NCBI RefSeq assembly: GCF_003268475.1
Contig: NZ_MCIF01000002.1
Span: 1,589,074 to 1,653,073, forward strand
Origin: Thermogemmatispora tikiterensis
GTDB taxonomy: Bacteria > Chloroflexota > Ktedonobacteria > Ktedonobacterales > Ktedonobacteraceae
Reading direction: 5' to 3'
Length of the DNA: 64,000 bases
Numbering within the stretch: position 1 is the stretch's first letter; each line of letters opens with the position of its first letter. This document shows positions 43,593 to 53,342 of this stretch, in pieces. A program made the position numbers and the translations under genes. The notes under the pieces are model-generated. The model saw nothing but the letters and a program-made list of their open reading frames with translations. It was not told the DNA's origin and made no database searches.

Positions 43593-45824
43593 ATGACAAC
43601 ACAAGATATCTCAGTGGCCCATCAGCGGCTCCGTGAGGGAGTCGACGCCCTCAACGAGGGAAAACTCGATAAGGCCGCCGAGGCTTTCAGCGACGCCGAG
43701 GTGCGCTTCCGTCTGGCTGGCGATTATCGCCATGCTGGCGATAGTCGCATGCTGCTCGCTGAGGTTCAGCAACAGAATAATCTGATTGATAGTGCTATTA
43801 TCAGTTACTCGCGCGCGCGCAATTATTACCGTCAGGCTGAGCAGCCGCTGAGCGAGGCTGGCGCCACGATGGCCCTGGGACATTTAGAGCGCCAGCGGGC
43901 CCATCTCGATCTGGCTCAACAGGCTTACGAAGAGGCTGGCGCGCTCTACCAGCAGCAGCACTCTGTTAGAGGGCAGGGCAATGTCTGGCTCGCTTTGGGA
44001 CACCTGGAGCTGCAGCGTGGCCATATTGCAGAGGCTGCTACCTATTACCAGCGAGCCATCGTTGCTTTTCAGGAGGCCGGTGAAGCAATTACAGAGGCTG
44101 ATGCTCGTCGCAGCTACGGTGATACTCGTCGTCTTGAGCAGCAGTTCGCTCCTGCCGAGGAAGCCTACAGGCAGGCTCTGGCAGTCTATGAGGCCCAGCG
44201 GGACTACTACGGCGCTGTCGATGCTTTGAGCGGCCTGGCCCAGATCTGCCTGGAGCAGTGGCGACTCGCTGAGGCTGCCGATCTCTTCGGTGAGGTGATC
44301 CGGCGCTCACTGGAGTTAGAGTACGAGCTGGGGCAGGCCGATGGCAACCTTGGACTGGCCGCCGTGGCCCTGGCCAATAATCAGCTTGAACAGGCGCTGG
44401 CCAGCGCTCAGCGCGCTCAGCAGGTCTATGAGGACCAGCGCAATGCCCTGGGACTCGCGCAGGCGCTACGTCTGCTGGGCGAGATTAATCTCCGCCGTGG
44501 GCAGCTGGCTTATGCTACTTCGCAGGTGCAGCGCGCCTTGCGTACGTATCAGGCGCTTGCTCGCCTCCCCGGTACGGCAGAGGCTCAACTCTGCCTGGCC
44601 GAGATTCTGCGACGGCGTGGCCTGCTGGAGCGAGCAGTGGAAACGTTCAGCGCGGCCCACGAGCAGGCCCACCTTTCCGCGAATGCCCTGTTGCCAAGTC
44701 AGGCGCTGCTGGGCCTTGGTGATATCTATCGCCAGCGCGGCCAGATAGCCCGCGCCCATGAAGTCTATGAGGAGGCTGCCACACAGGCAGCGCAGCTGGC
44801 CGAGCCATTCCGCTCCTATGGCCTGGCAGAGGCCATCCTGCGCCAGGCACGACTGGCGATTGCCGGTGGCTCGCTCAAGGTTGCCTGGGAGCAGCTCAAT
44901 ACAGCTCGCCCTCACGTCGAGTCAGGCTCTTCTCAGCATGCGCGTCTTGCCCCGCTGCTGGCTCTGGCTGAGGGAGAGTGGTACCTGACGCTGGGCGAGC
45001 CGGCACGCGCCGAGGGCCGCTTTAGCGAGGCGCGCCAGCGGGCCGAGATGCTTCAAGAGCCGTTGCTGGCCGCCGAGGCACTGCTGGCTCTGGCCCGCAC
45101 CTACCTCGCTCGCAGCGAGTTGGAGGCCGCATTGCTGACCTACACCGAGGCCGAACGGCAGTTCCAGCAGTTGGAAAATCCCGTCGGTACGGCTGCCGCT
45201 ACCCTGGGAAGTGCCCAGGTCATGATCGGTCAGCAGCGCTGGTCAGAGGCAATCGAGCGCTGCGAAGCCGCTCTGACGCGCTTCGGGCAGAATGAGGATC
45301 TCACCGGCCAGGCCGAGACACTGCTGGCGCTCGGCCTGGCTCACCGCAATAGGGAGCAGCTTGACGAGGCCTGGGCCAGCCTGGAGGCCGCTCTACGGCT
45401 CTATCAGCAACAGGGTCAGCCTCTGGGCGAGTCGGATGCTCGCTACGAGCGCGCCGGCGTGCTGCTGGCCCAAGGACGGCTCGATGAGGCAGCGGACGAG
45501 CTGCAGCGAGCGATCGCTCTCGTGGAGCAGGTGCGTCAGACGCTCCCCGCCCCTGAGCAATGGACGGCCCCCTTTATGCGCCAATATGCCGCGCTCTACG
45601 CACAGGCGGCCATTACAGAGGTGCGCCGTAATCGGGAGCAGCAGGCCCGTGCCTTGCTGGAGGCCTATGTGCGCCTGGCTGGTCCACACGAGCTACTGGA
45701 GCAGCTTAAAGCCTATGAAGAGAGCATTCCTACTGGGGGAGAGCATTTGAGCGAGGAGGCTATCAGCGCCAATAAGGATCTGCTGAAACGCCTCCGCCAG
45801 CTACGAAGGGGGCTGGCCTCATAG
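43593..45824 (+). CDS. Large tetratricopeptide-repeat protein
   Basis: 743 residues made almost wholly of tandem TPR helix pairs of about 40 residues, from residue 5 to about 700. The recurring pattern is AxxxLGxLxxxRGxxxxAxxxYxxAL with small residues at the usual positions. There is no signal peptide or membrane span, so it is a cytosolic scaffold for protein-protein contacts. It is not fused to a kinase or HTH domain. Partners unknown; the neighbouring cNMP protein is one candidate from context only. Confidence 0.9.
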   Translation: MTTQDISVAHQRLREGVDALNEGKLDKAAEAFSDAEVRFRLAGDYRHAGDSRMLLAEVQQQNNLIDSAIISYSRARNYYRQAEQPLSEAGATMALGHLERQRAHLDLAQQAYEEAGALYQQQHSVRGQGNVWLALGHLELQRGHIAEAATYYQRAIVAFQEAGEAITEADARRSYGDTRRLEQQFAPAEEAYRQALAVYEAQRDYYGAVDALSGLAQICLEQWRLAEAADLFGEVIRRSLELEYELGQADGNLGLAAVALANNQLEQALASAQRAQQVYEDQRNALGLAQALRLLGEINLRRGQLAYATSQVQRALRTYQALARLPGTAEAQLCLAEILRRRGLLERAVETFSAAHEQAHLSANALLPSQALLGLGDIYRQRGQIARAHEVYEEAATQAAQLAEPFRSYGLAEAILRQARLAIAGGSLKVAWEQLNTARPHVESGSSQHARLAPLLALAEGEWYLTLGEPARAEGRFSEARQRAEMLQEPLLAAEALLALARTYLARSELEAALLTYTEAERQFQQLENPVGTAAATLGSAQVMIGQQRWSEAIERCEAALTRFGQNEDLTGQAETLLALGLAHRNREQLDEAWASLEAALRLYQQQGQPLGESDARYERAGVLLAQGRLDEAADELQRAIALVEQVRQTLPAPEQWTAPFMRQYAALYAQAAITEVRRNREQQARALLEAYVRLAGPHELLEQLKAYEESIPTGGEHLSEEAISANKDLLKRLRQLRRGLAS

Positions 45825-45951
45825 CGAAGGCCCGCCCCGACCACTGGCACGGCAAGCTGACCTTTCGGCGGCAAAGCCGGGATCAGGCTCAACCGGTTAC
45901 AAGCTGGGGAAAAACAGGAAACGGATAGAGCGGGAGGCCAGGCTTGACACC

Positions 45952-45980
45952 TTGCCAGTAGGCCCCAAACGCCGTATTAT
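45952..45980 (+). promoter_or_regulatory. Promoter of the 258-aa gene
   Basis: TTGCCA at 45952-45957, 17-base spacer, TATTAT at 45975-45980. Confidence 0.5.
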
Positions 45981-46030
45981 CTAGCTAGCAAGACAAGAGT
46001 CGAACAGGCCACGAGCAACGGGAGGAGACT

Positions 46031-46807
46031 ATGGATTTGCGCTTCTTGCGTGGTGACCCCCAGGCACCCAAAGGACATGCGATCTTTTTCGCCCGCAGCA
46101 GCGAGGATGAGCGGCACATCTTCTATACCTACTGCGTGGTGCCGCCTCTCCCGCTGTCACTGGCCAGATACCTGCCCTCAATCCTGGCCGCTCACTTGCC
46201 AATGGATGAGCCAAATGTGCAGGTGATGCCAATCCCTCCAATGCTGGAGGAGCTGGAGGGGGAGAAAGGCCTCGATTATCTGCAGGTCCTGGCCCGCTAC
46301 CGCGATGATGACCTCTGCGAACTGGGGGCTATTCATCCGCGCGATGAAGCGGCAAAGATGCAATTGGCAGCTCAGGCCTGCCAGGAGTACGGCCAGCTCT
46401 ATCTGAACTACAGCGCTTCTTTCGAGCAAGCCGCCAGCAGCTCCTCTAGCAGGGAGGGGCTGCCGGCCCTCGATGACCTGGACCCCGAAGAGCTGCTCTT
46501 TCAGACCATGACTGACCGGCAGCGCCTGGCGGAGCTGGGGAAACTGGTTGGGGTCGCTCGCTACGCCCTCGAAGGCAACGACACGCATCTCCTGCAGGAG
46601 ACACGGCAGAAGATGCAGCGCATCGTCCGCCTCCTTCCCGAGAAGTACAAAGGAAACGCTCTGATCACGGCAGCCTGCGATGCAGGCAAGCACTCCGCTC
46701 GCATCGCCGAGCTGTACCTGGAACGGGCTTATAAGCTTCTCGATGAGGAATACGCGGACATCCCACGCATCGAACAGGCGATCCGCGAGCTGCAGCAATC
46801 TGCTTGA
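46031..46807 (+). CDS. Conserved-looking protein of unknown function (258 aa)
   Basis: GGGAGGAG precedes ATG 46031. The N-terminal 100 residues are mixed alpha/beta (GHAIFFARSSEDERHIFYTYCVV is part of it, ending PPLPLSLARYLPS). Residues 150-258 are helical and acidic or charged. No signal peptide or membrane segment. I recognise no family; the codon use and composition match the neighbours, and the strong ribosome site and promoter argue for a real gene. The next gene, also unassigned, follows on the same strand 183 bases later. Confidence 0.75.
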   Translation: MDLRFLRGDPQAPKGHAIFFARSSEDERHIFYTYCVVPPLPLSLARYLPSILAAHLPMDEPNVQVMPIPPMLEELEGEKGLDYLQVLARYRDDDLCELGAIHPRDEAAKMQLAAQACQEYGQLYLNYSASFEQAASSSSSREGLPALDDLDPEELLFQTMTDRQRLAELGKLVGVARYALEGNDTHLLQETRQKMQRIVRLLPEKYKGNALITAACDAGKHSARIAELYLERAYKLLDEEYADIPRIEQAIRELQQSA

Positions 46808-46990
46808 AGTGCGCCTATCTCTCTTCCGCCCCGGGCTTTTCCAGCCTGCGAGCCAGTGCCCCCAGCGCCGCAGAGTCAACGGTCAGCAGCTGATCCGTCT
46901 CCTCCCTCTGTGGCTTTGCCTCCCTCTTTTCTATACCTGTTCGCTTGATTACGAGATTATGACAATACATAAAGGTAACGGAGATATTTT

Positions 46991-48418
46991 ATGGCATCAG
47001 TCGGCATGAGGGTTGATCTCTCGGAGCTGGTCGAGGCCGCGGCAGCGGCTGATGCGTCGCGTCTGGCCAGTCTGACCCGGGAGCTGGTTCACAGCAAGGC
47101 AGATATCGATGTGTTGATCGGGCGCGTTGGTATGATCGCCGCTCATGGCGACCCCGAAGGGCACGTAATCTTGACGCTCACAGCCGCAAGCGTCCTGAGC
47201 CGCTGGCTCCACGCCTACGATCACCTGGTAGGCGAGAGCGTGGAGAATCGTCTGCGTCCCCTGCCACTGCTGGTCCAGGCTCTGTGCACAGCAAGCGCAG
47301 CGGTGCGCGTGGGGCGTGGCAAGCAGCCGACCTATCCGCGGCCTTACTATCCCGGCGAGCTGCCAGAGGGAAAGAGCGTTGGCGCTCTCATGCGTGAGGC
47401 CATCTACCAGAACCAGGCCGAGCTGGCCGAGCGGCTCCTCTTCGGCCTCTACGCCACCGGGGCCGACTATCGCACACTGCAGTCTCGCACCTACGAGGGG
47501 TTGGCTATGACCTTCCACCAGGCTGGCCACCCGCTGATGTTTGCGGTACGCGGCTACCAGCTGCTCGATCCCGTGGAGTGGGGAGATCGGGCCCCCAATA
47601 TTATCCATTGGCTGGCTCCTCATCTGCCTGTCCGCAGCGAGGAGCCGGCCTGGATCGGGGCAGTGCGCGATTTCATTGCTCAGCATTCAGGGGACTTCGA
47701 AGTGATCCGTCGGCGCATCTCCCCACCCAAGAATGAGCGCGCACTTCCTCTGCGCACGCTGCTGCTGAGCGATGCCGGACCAGCCCAGATTTGTCAGGCT
47801 GTCCACGAGGCGCTGATCCAGGGCGAGGCTTCGCCGCGCGCGGTTGGCTCGGTTATCGCCCTTGCTGCCGCCGACATTCTGAACCAGATCGGCGATGAGG
47901 ATCGGGCAGCTTTCGTTGAGGCAGCTCACGGTCTTCTTTACGCCGCCGCCGTGCGCCTGGTCTTTGCCCAGGTCCAGGATATCGAGGTGGTTCCCCTGCT
48001 CTTCACTTCGGCAGTCTTCGTCAATGAGCTGCGCAAGCGTCTGGGATTGGCCAGCGGCCAGCTTCACCAGAGCACTCATCACTTGCACGTTGGCGGCGGT
48101 CTGCTGGCTCCCGCTTTGCTGGAGACGCTCCAGGGCGAGCTGGAGGCCCGCGATCTTGAAGGGGCCTATCTGGCCGCTCGCCGTTACCTGAACCTCGGCT
48201 ACGAGCCAAAGCCGCTCTTTGCGACGATTGGGCTGGTCGCGGCCCAGGCGGATGCAGCCGCTGATCAGGGCCATACGTTACAAATTGTACAGGCGGCAGG
48301 TGAGGAGTTCATGGGATGGCCTCGCGATCTGACGGAGACTGACCTGAGCGTTTTCCTGCGTGCTGCGCTGCGAGCCGCAGCCCTGGCTCCACGCAATACG
48401 CTGGCATCAGCGCTCTAG
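46991..48418 (+). CDS. Protein of unknown function (475 aa), helical, His-containing
   Basis: GGAG precedes ATG 46991. The protein is almost entirely helical with Ala/Leu-rich helices. Conserved-looking His residues occur in TFHQAGHPLMFAVRGYQLL, in IIHWLAPHLPVRS, in FIAQHSGDF and in HQSTHHLHVGGG; such a distribution could bind a metal or act in an oxidase-like fold, but that is speculation. No signal peptide or membrane span. No family recognised. It is followed by a structured intergenic region. Confidence 0.7.
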   Translation: MASVGMRVDLSELVEAAAAADASRLASLTRELVHSKADIDVLIGRVGMIAAHGDPEGHVILTLTAASVLSRWLHAYDHLVGESVENRLRPLPLLVQALCTASAAVRVGRGKQPTYPRPYYPGELPEGKSVGALMREAIYQNQAELAERLLFGLYATGADYRTLQSRTYEGLAMTFHQAGHPLMFAVRGYQLLDPVEWGDRAPNIIHWLAPHLPVRSEEPAWIGAVRDFIAQHSGDFEVIRRRISPPKNERALPLRTLLLSDAGPAQICQAVHEALIQGEASPRAVGSVIALAAADILNQIGDEDRAAFVEAAHGLLYAAAVRLVFAQVQDIEVVPLLFTSAVFVNELRKRLGLASGQLHQSTHHLHVGGGLLAPALLETLQGELEARDLEGAYLAARRYLNLGYEPKPLFATIGLVAAQADAAADQGHTLQIVQAAGEEFMGWPRDLTETDLSVFLRAALRAAALAPRNTLASAL

Positions 48419-48461
48419 GGGAGAGACTAGAGCCATAGAGCACAGAAGCAGATGGGATCGC

Positions 48462-48483
48462 CCAGGCTCCAGTAGGAGCCTGG
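48462..48483 (+). repeat. Perfect 9-bp hairpin
   Basis: CCAGGCTCC, AGTA, GGAGCCTGG, 44 bases after the stop of the 475-aa gene. No T-run follows. It may terminate that gene or open the leader of the peptide-binding gene. Confidence 0.5.
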
Positions 48484-48513
48484 TGCGAGATCGTTGGCCA
48501 TTGCAACTGTGAA

Positions 48514-48625
48514 GCGAGAAGCCGGGACACCAACAGCTGTAGCTGCACGGCTGGCAGACGAGATAGACAGACGGGGGCACCGAAGGGTGAGCCGGGCAGT
48601 ACTGCTCTGGGTCCCGGCTTCTCGC
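48514..48625 (+). repeat. Perfect 15-bp inverted repeat enclosing 82 bases
   Basis: GCGAGAAGCCGGGAC (48514-48528) and its exact reverse complement (48611-48625). The interior contains the palindrome GCAGTACTGC, and the word GCTGGCAGACGAG occurs inside and again about 130 bases later. The left arm with its flank, CTGTGAAGCGAGAAGCCGGG, resembles right ends of IS605/TnpB elements; a decayed end or a structured leader RNA are both possible. Confidence 0.5.
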
Positions 48626-48780
48626 CTCTGCTCGCACGCTCCTGGCTCTCCCCTGGGAAGAAGAAACAGCAGCGACAATGCTGGCAGACGAGGCAATTTC
48701 CAGCAGATGCTTTTCCCACTCTTCTGCGTTCTTCACTCTGGTACCCTTCGGCGCAAGGATTTTGCAGGAGCATAAATACG

Positions 48781-50517
48781 ATGATGAGTCAGATCGATCC
48801 ACAGAAGAAGAGGACCAGGCGCCCTCAGCGGAGTTTGGCCGCGGTGGTCTCCCTGCTGGCTCTCATGCTAACGCTGGCCGCCTGTCAGATTGGCAACCAG
48901 CAACCACATCTGGTGAAAGCGCCAGCCAGCAAGCAGGTATATCGCGAGCCGCAGATTGGCCTTGCCGACTACACGACCCTTGACCCGGCTCTAGTCACCG
49001 ACCCTTCAGCGATCCGCGCCGTTGAGCTGGTCTTTACCGGACTGGTCCAGCTTGACGACCAGCTCCAGGTCCGTCCCCAGCTCGCCAGCTCATGGACCGT
49101 CTCTAGCGATGGCTTGAGCTGGACCTTCCACCTGAAGCCAAACCTGAGATTCAGCGACGGCACTCCGCTGACTGCCCAAGACGTGGCTTACAGCCTGGAT
49201 CGCGCGCTGCAACCGTCGACGCGCTCGACGACCGCTCCCCTCTACCTGGCGCTATTGCGCGATGCTGATAAGCTCCTGGCTGGTACCATTCCGACCCTGA
49301 TTAACGATAGCATCCTCGTACGAGACAAGCAGACCTTGGTCCTGATTACACGCCAGAAAGCTCCTTATTTCCTGGCCATGCTCACTAATCCCTGCTCCTT
49401 CGTGGTTGAGCGAAGCCTGGTCGAAAAATATCACGGAGACTTCAGTGATCATCTGACGGAAGGCGGCGGCGCCGGCCCTTTCAAAGTGGCTCGCTATGTC
49501 CACGGCCAGGAAATTGACTTTGTTCCTAATACCTACTACTATGGAGCCAAACCCCAACTGAGCCGCATTGTCTTTCCCTTCTACCGCCAGGCAAGCGATG
49601 CCTATCATGCCTACCAAAGCGGCCAGGTTGATCTGACCAGCGTCCCTCTGGCCAGCTATGCCAGCGATAAGAAGCGCCCAGACTTTCACCAGGTCCCTCA
49701 GCTATGGATCAACTATTATACAATGAACTATCTGGTGAAACCCTTCGATAACATCCATATCCGGCAGGCTTTCGCCCTGGCGATTAATAAGGTTACCATT
49801 GCTGAGCAGGTCTGGAAAGGCACGGTGCAGCCAACGAATCATATCGTGCCCCAGGGTATGCCTGGCTACAACGCCAGCCTGACTGGCCCCGACGGCACAC
49901 AAAACCTGACAGGCAATCCAGCGAAGGCCCGCCAGCTCTTGGCCCAGGGGCTGCAAGAGGAGCATCTGTCGAGCCTGCCGCCGATCAAGCTCACCTATGC
50001 CACCGGGCTGAGCACTCTGGATCAGGAGGCTAAGGCACTGATTGCGATGTGGCAGCAGAACCTGGGCGCGACCGTCACACCCGATCCAGTCGACTATAAT
50101 ACGCTGCTGACGCGCGTGACGGCAGCCACGAACAACCCCAACGGCCTCCAGATGTGGGGCCTGGCCTGGGTCGCCGAATATCCAGACCCGCAGGACTGGC
50201 TCTCGGCCCAGTTCGGCCAGGGGGTCCCCAACAATAACATGAACTATGGCCAGAACGTCAGTAACGATGCTGCGATGCAACAGCTCGTCCAAAAGCAGCT
50301 GCAGGAGGCCGATAGCACATTAGATACGGCAACTCGTCTGCGTCTCTACCAGCAGGCCGAACAGCAGCTTGTCAACGACGTTGCCTGGTTGCCGCTGGAG
50401 CAGGTGGATATGGTTTTTCTGCGCAATCCGTTGATCGTTGGTTTCAAGGATAACGGCATGAATCTGGTCCCACCCGATGATTGGGCCAATATCTATGTCG
50501 TCGAAAGTCAGTCGTGA
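48781..50517 (+). CDS. Peptide/dipeptide-binding lipoprotein, paralogue 1 (SBP_bac_5)
   Basis: 578 residues. Signal peptide with lipobox at Cys35 (TLAAC), so anchored on the outer face. The SBP family 5 pattern is clear: ELVFTGLVQLDDQLQVRPQ, then SWTVSSDGLSWTFHLKP, then FSDGTPLTAQDVAYSLDRA. It captures oligopeptides or related ligands for the ABC importer encoded downstream. Two further paralogues follow, closely similar along the whole length. RBS GCAGGAG precedes ATGATG; either ATG is possible. Confidence 0.93.
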   Translation: MMSQIDPQKKRTRRPQRSLAAVVSLLALMLTLAACQIGNQQPHLVKAPASKQVYREPQIGLADYTTLDPALVTDPSAIRAVELVFTGLVQLDDQLQVRPQLASSWTVSSDGLSWTFHLKPNLRFSDGTPLTAQDVAYSLDRALQPSTRSTTAPLYLALLRDADKLLAGTIPTLINDSILVRDKQTLVLITRQKAPYFLAMLTNPCSFVVERSLVEKYHGDFSDHLTEGGGAGPFKVARYVHGQEIDFVPNTYYYGAKPQLSRIVFPFYRQASDAYHAYQSGQVDLTSVPLASYASDKKRPDFHQVPQLWINYYTMNYLVKPFDNIHIRQAFALAINKVTIAEQVWKGTVQPTNHIVPQGMPGYNASLTGPDGTQNLTGNPAKARQLLAQGLQEEHLSSLPPIKLTYATGLSTLDQEAKALIAMWQQNLGATVTPDPVDYNTLLTRVTAATNNPNGLQMWGLAWVAEYPDPQDWLSAQFGQGVPNNNMNYGQNVSNDAAMQQLVQKQLQEADSTLDTATRLRLYQQAEQQLVNDVAWLPLEQVDMVFLRNPLIVGFKDNGMNLVPPDDWANIYVVESQS

Positions 50518-50551
50518 CAGAACTGTCTTCCTCCCTCTGTAGCTGAAGGAG

Positions 50552-50607
50552 AACGGCAGAGAGCAGGAGCCGAGCAGAGCACCAGAAGAAGCCCTCTCTC
50601 TGCCGTT
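50552..50607 (+). terminator. Terminator-like hairpin after binding-protein gene 1
   Basis: AACGGCAGAGAG and CTCTCTGCCGTT form a 12-bp perfect stem around a 32-base loop, followed by pyrimidine-rich sequence (CTCCTTTCCTTT). The gap to the next gene (to 51055) shows nothing else. Confidence 0.5.
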
Positions 50608-51055
50608 GCTCCTTTCCTTTGAATGAGTCGAATAGCTGTGACGCCACACCGGTCACAGCGCTTGCCGAGCGTGAGCCAGCCGGGTGGTCAGCTTATCAGG
50701 CCATCTCTAGAGATGGTCCTCCTTTCCTACTCACTGCTTCTCTGCTTGCTCCCGGCAAAGGGGTTCCGTATGATAGCAGCGAGGTGGTGCCAGACTTCGG
50801 ATGCCGCTTGCCATCCTACAGATCCGCCAGCCCAGAGCAAGCTATACGCCGACAGCGCGGTGCTCTTATCGGGTCCTGACACTGTCACCACACAGAGCCG
50901 CGGCCAGGTCGCCTACCTACGCCAAGAGCATCGCGAGACCGACGATATCAGGGACTGTCTTCTGTCCGGCTGGCTGGCATAGCTATCCACATCAAGCAGT
51001 GATCTCTAGCCAACAACATGGCAGCTTGCTTTAAGCAGCGATGGAGAAGCTCCCT

Positions 51056-52771
51056 ATGTCTACCCAGCAACGTGTGAGCAGAGCAGGCCTCGTAGCGCTG
51101 CTTTCTCTTCTGGTCATCCTGTTGGGCGCCTGCGGAGGAGGCAACTCCAATACGACCTCCGCTCGTAAAGCTCCTCCTAGCCAGCAGGTCTTCATCGAAC
51201 CGGAGCGAGGGATTCAAGATCTGTCAACCTTTGACCCCGCCTTGACCTTCGATGTACCTTCGGAGACGGCGATTCAGATGGTCTTCACGGGCCTGGTGTC
51301 ACTGGACAAAAACCTGGTTGTTCGCCCTCAGCTGGCCAGTTCGTGGACGGTCTCACCCAACGGCCTGACCTGGACCTTCCATTTGAAGCCGAACCTGAAG
51401 TTCAGCGACGGTACACCGTTGACCTCAATGGATGTTGCCTACAGCCTGGACCGTGCCCTGCAGCCAGCTCAACGCTCGTCCACAGCGCCAACCTATTTGG
51501 GCCTCATCAAGGATGCCGATCGCCTTGTTAAAGGACAGATCCGCACCATCATTGGCGACAGCGTGCTCACACCCGACCCCGAGACGGTCGTCATCCTGGC
51601 ACGCCAGAAGGCTACCTATTTCCTCAATGCGCTGACTTACCCCTGCTCCTACGTGGTGGAGAAGAAGCTTATCGATAAGTACGGATCAAAGTGGACCGAT
51701 CATCTCCAAGAAGGTGGTGGGGCGGGCCCGTTCAAAGTCAAGGAATATACGCATAATAAGCGCATCGTCTTCGTTCCCAACCCCAACTACTACGGTCCGA
51801 AGCCCCAGCTGCAGCAGGTGATCTTTCCTTTCTATCGGGACACTGATACCGCCTATAAAGCCTACCAAGCAGGCCAGGTCGACTTCGCTATTGTGCCCAG
51901 CCAGCAGGTTGCCCGTGTGCGCAATCAGCCGGAGTTCCACCTGATTCCGCAGCTGTGGATCAGATACTACGGGATGAACTATCTGGTCAAGCCTTTCGAC
52001 AGTATCAACATGCGCCGCGCCTTCGCCCTCGCCCTGAATAAAGACGAACTGGCGCATGCTATCTGGAAAGATGTCCCCATTCCGACGAACCATATTATTC
52101 CCTTGGGGATGCCAGGCTACAATCCAAACTTGCGCGGCCCTGATAACACCGTCAGCACTCGCGGAAATGCTCAGCTGGCGCGCCAATACTTCCAGAAGGG
52201 CTTGCAGGACGAAGGACTCACCAGCGCCTCCCAGCTTCCGCCAATCACCATCACTTATCCTTCCGGCAATCAGGATCAGGCCAATGAGATAGCGGCAGCC
52301 ATTCAGATGTGGCAGAACGTCCTGGGAGTGACCGTCAGGAGTGAGGCCATCGATTTCAATAAAATGCTGGATGAGCTATCCAACACCGCCGGCAACCCCC
52401 ACGGTCTGCAAATGTGGGCCATCGGTTGGGTGGCCGACTATCCCGACCCACAGGACTGGACAACGCTTCAGTTCGATGCCGGTTCCCCCTATAATCAGGT
52501 GAACTACGGCCAGAACAATTCTTCCGACCATCTGCAGCAACAGGCCACCCAGAAACTGCTAGAGGTAGCCGATACTCTGCCAGACTCTAATGCACGCCTG
52601 CAGGCTTACCAAAACGCTGAGCAGCAGCTCGTCGACGACGTAGCCTGGCTGCCCATCACTCAGGTGCGCGACGCCTATGTGCTGAGGCCTTATGTGCAGG
52701 GTTTCGTTCTGAATGCCCAGCTGCAGGTTCCTCCCGATGACTGGTCCCAGGTCTATATCAGCGTCCACTAA
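51056..52771 (+). CDS. Peptide/dipeptide-binding lipoprotein, paralogue 2 (SBP_bac_5)
   Basis: 571 residues from ATG 51056, which has GGAG about 10 bases upstream (an ATG at 51041 is in frame). The lipobox VILLGAC gives the lipid anchor. The family 5 fold has the same blocks as paralogue 1: MVFTGLVSLDKNLVVRPQ, FSDGTPLTSMDVAYSLDRA, GGGAGPFKVKEY and YYGMNYLVKPFDSINMRRA. Differences cluster in the ligand-facing middle segments, suggesting a different peptide preference. Far shorter gaps than usual are absent: about 540 bases separate it from paralogue 1. Confidence 0.93.
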   Translation: MSTQQRVSRAGLVALLSLLVILLGACGGGNSNTTSARKAPPSQQVFIEPERGIQDLSTFDPALTFDVPSETAIQMVFTGLVSLDKNLVVRPQLASSWTVSPNGLTWTFHLKPNLKFSDGTPLTSMDVAYSLDRALQPAQRSSTAPTYLGLIKDADRLVKGQIRTIIGDSVLTPDPETVVILARQKATYFLNALTYPCSYVVEKKLIDKYGSKWTDHLQEGGGAGPFKVKEYTHNKRIVFVPNPNYYGPKPQLQQVIFPFYRDTDTAYKAYQAGQVDFAIVPSQQVARVRNQPEFHLIPQLWIRYYGMNYLVKPFDSINMRRAFALALNKDELAHAIWKDVPIPTNHIIPLGMPGYNPNLRGPDNTVSTRGNAQLARQYFQKGLQDEGLTSASQLPPITITYPSGNQDQANEIAAAIQMWQNVLGVTVRSEAIDFNKMLDELSNTAGNPHGLQMWAIGWVADYPDPQDWTTLQFDAGSPYNQVNYGQNNSSDHLQQQATQKLLEVADTLPDSNARLQAYQNAEQQLVDDVAWLPITQVRDAYVLRPYVQGFVLNAQLQVPPDDWSQVYISVH

Positions 52772-52833
52772 GGGGAGGCGCATCCTGGCTTAGGAACGAT
52801 CAGCCAGCCAAAGGTAAGGCCCACGTCGAGAGC

Positions 52834-52915
52834 AGCGCAGCCAGCAAGCGCCTGCAGCTTGCCGGTCAGATCAGAGACCAGCAGATGCAGCGTCCCGGCT
52901 GCGCTCGCTTTTGTT
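52834..52915 (+). terminator. Possible terminator after binding-protein gene 2
   Basis: AGCGCAGCC (52834-52842) and GGCTGCGCT (52897-52905) pair over a long loop, followed by CGCTTTTGTT. The remaining bases up to 53342 show no gene. Confidence 0.4.
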
Positions 52916-53342
52916 AAGCCCAAGTCCGAGCCTTCCGTGTGTCGCCCGCCGCAGATCTTCTGCTCCCGATATCCAGGCCAGCCAGGCTGAGAGATCCGCT
53001 CCAGACACAACGTACATAATAATGTCTTGAACCTGAACAGGGTTGAAGCTCAGCAATTTCTACAGTGATTCAGCTGACCAGGGTGCCAGCGCAACCAATA
53101 CAGGACGGCTTTGCCGCCCGGCCCTGAACTCAGGATAGTTCTCTTCGCGTGCCGTGTTTCGCTAGCAACACCGCACGTATCCTGTTTTTTGGATCGGTTA
53201 TCGCTCCCTCTGCAGCCTCTGCCCGGAAAAGGAGCGTAGAGGGAACTTGAACGTTGGCTGAGCTGCCACCAGCAGGCCTGGCCCACATCCTGGCAGGCTG
53301 TTGCTGTGGCTAGCGTTCACCTTATGGTTAGGAGCACGATCC

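Noticed and set aside
48427..48696. Minus-strand 89-codon frame in the region before the peptide-binding genes
   Set aside because: It coincides with the inverted-repeat structure and lacks a ribosome site; any protein-like look is likely accidental.
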